Part shown: positions 7,364-8,103 of the stretch, piece after piece
How the letters are laid out: every line of letters starts with the position of its first letter
How positions within the stretch are numbered: position 1 is the first letter of the stretch
Source: Pseudomonadota bacterium
Lineage (GTDB): Bacteria; Pseudomonadota; Alphaproteobacteria; Rhizobiales; Beijerinckiaceae
DNA: 8,103 bases
Direction: 5' to 3'
Assembly: GCA_023422485.1 (NCBI GenBank)
Contig: JAGTAM010000189.1
Location: 1 to 8,103 of the forward strand
Translations under genes and position numbers: made by a program
Notes under the pieces: generated by a model
What the model was told of the DNA's origin: nothing
Databases searched by the model: none
What the model saw: the letters and a program-made list of their open reading frames with translations, nothing else

Positions 7364-7392
7364 GAAAACGGCGGGGCTTTCGCGGCCCGGCC
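7364..7392 (-). terminator. Probable intrinsic terminator after the cytochrome c gene
   Basis: On the minus strand, GGCCGGGC pairs with GCCCCGCC around the 7-base loop CGCGAAA (8-bp stem with one C-C mismatch), followed directly by GTTTTC. It begins 28 bases after the cytochrome stop codon. The U-run is short, as is common in GC-rich genomes. It would separate the cytochrome from the transporter operon. Confidence 0.55.
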
Positions 7393-7419
7393 TTCGGAAG
7401 AGGGGGGGTCCCTGTCGCC

Positions 7420-8103
7420 TTACGGCTTGGGCGCCTCGGGATCGGCCTTGGCCGGCGGCTCGGTCGCCGGTGTGCTCTCGGAGCCGGGCGCGGCCTTGGT
7501 CGGAATATCGCCCGAGGGCTTGGCCTCCGGGGCCTGGGTCGGGGCGACCTCGTTCTGCTGCGGCTGGATCCCCGGCGCCGGAACCGGACGGGCGGTGTCC
7601 TTGCCGTCGCCGGATTGGGTGTCGCCCTTCGGCGCGTTGGTCTGCGGCGCCTTCTCTTTGTTGCCCGTGGCGCTCTCGACCGGCTTCTCCCCGGCCTTCT
7701 TGTCCTCGGCCTTGCCCTCCGCAGGCTTGGCGGCGTCCGCCTTCTTCTCACCCTCCGGCGCGGCCTCGGCCTTCTTCTCGGCGGCCGGCAGCGGCTTGGG
7801 GCTTTCGGAGAGCGTGCGAAGATAGGCGATGACGTTGGCGCGCTCGGTCGGCGAGCTGATGCCGGCGAAGGCCATCTTGGTGCCCTTCGCATAGCCCTTC
7901 GGGCTCTCGAGGAAGTGGTCGAGATCCTCGTAGGTCCAGGTGCCGCCCTTCTCCTTCAGGCTGGCGGAATAGTCGAAGCCGGCGGCATGCGCCTTCTGAC
8001 GCTCGACGATGTCCCAGAGATCGGGGCCGACCTTGTTGGGGCCGCCCTTCTCGAAGCTGTGGCAGGCCTGGCAGGCCTTGATGCCGCCCTTGCCCTTGTC
8101 GGC
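7420..8103 (-). CDS. Class I cytochrome c, 5' end outside the window, with long low-complexity tail
   Basis: The visible 227 residues continue past the right edge, so the true start and any signal peptide or membrane anchor are missing. The protein is a small electron carrier of the mitochondrial/CycM type, acting in the periplasm or tethered to the membrane. The haem-binding motif CQACH is at visible residues 11-15 (8059-8073), with the following loop NKVGPDLWDIVER at 23-35. The axial Met is Met77 in KGTKMAFAGI, and the last helix is ERANVIAYLRTL (87-98). From residue 99 to the stop (7423-7809) runs a 129-residue tail. It is rich in Lys, Glu, Ala at first (EKKAEAAPEGEKKADAA) and then Pro, Thr, Gln, with no domain. 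An ATG at 7873-7875 is the axial Met, not a start. A likely terminator follows the stop. Confidence 0.93.
   Translation of the reverse strand, partial: ADKGKGGIKACQACHSFEKGGPNKVGPDLWDIVERQKAHAAGFDYSASLKEKGGTWTYEDLDHFLESPKGYAKGTKMAFAGISSPTERANVIAYLRTLSESPKPLPAAEKKAEAAPEGEKKADAAKPAEGKAEDKKAGEKPVESATGNKEKAPQTNAPKGDTQSGDGKDTARPVPAPGIQPQQNEVAPTQAPEAKPSGDIPTKAAPGSESTPATEPPAKADPEAPKP

Noticed and set aside
5475..7832. A 785-codon open frame on the plus strand opposite the first binding-protein gene and the cytochrome tail
   Set aside because: It lies antisense to confidently identified genes, shows no recognisable domain, and long antisense frames are expected in GC-rich DNA with strong third-position bias.
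7248..7892. The upstream extension of the first binding-protein frame through the cytochrome tail
   Set aside because: It is Arg/Pro low complexity read from the wrong frame of the cytochrome tail and crosses the terminator and promoter region.

Overview
The window reads as high-GC alphaproteobacterial chromosome. The protein content (YejA/YejB-type transporter genes, a mitochondrial-like class I cytochrome c, GTG starts, strong GC bias) fits a Hyphomicrobiales member, and possibly a Methylobacteriaceae species. That placement is inference from protein style, not from a marker gene. All six supported genes lie on the minus strand, so the biological reading order runs from high to low coordinates.

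From the right edge: (1) the 3' part of a c-type cytochrome gene (7420-8103), with CxxCH haem motif, axial Met and an unusually long Lys/Glu/Ala then Pro-rich tail. A plausible intrinsic terminator follows it. (2) A 172-base gap holds that terminator and a candidate promoter. (3) Two tandem, divergent YejA-like periplasmic solute-binding proteins follow (5334-7247 and 3439-5337). Both have twin-arginine type signal peptides, and they are joined by a 4-base GTGA stop/start overlap. (4) A YejB-type inner-membrane permease (2323-3429) begins 9 bases after the second binding protein, with its Shine-Dalgarno overlapping that gene's stop codon. Together these form a tightly coupled operon for one half of a peptide (microcin C-type) ABC importer. 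(5) After a 69-base gap with a possible promoter come a YhbS-like GNAT acetyltransferase (1750-2253) and an AMP-forming acyl-CoA synthetase (131-1669). Bases 1-130 contain nothing I can support.

The transporter genes would import peptides or peptide-like compounds: the binding proteins capture ligand in the periplasm and YejB forms half of the membrane channel. The usual partners YejE (second permease) and YejF (ATPase) are not next to yejB, where they normally sit, so the complex must be completed from elsewhere. The acetyltransferase/acyl-CoA synthetase pair is probably a separate unit.

I found no mobile element, CRISPR array, RNA gene or clearly new system. The most notable points are the split yej operon with two binding proteins, a four-fold His-containing repeat at the mature N-terminus of the second binding protein, the long cytochrome tail, and a GNAT gene next to a synthetase carrying a Pat-type acetylation motif.
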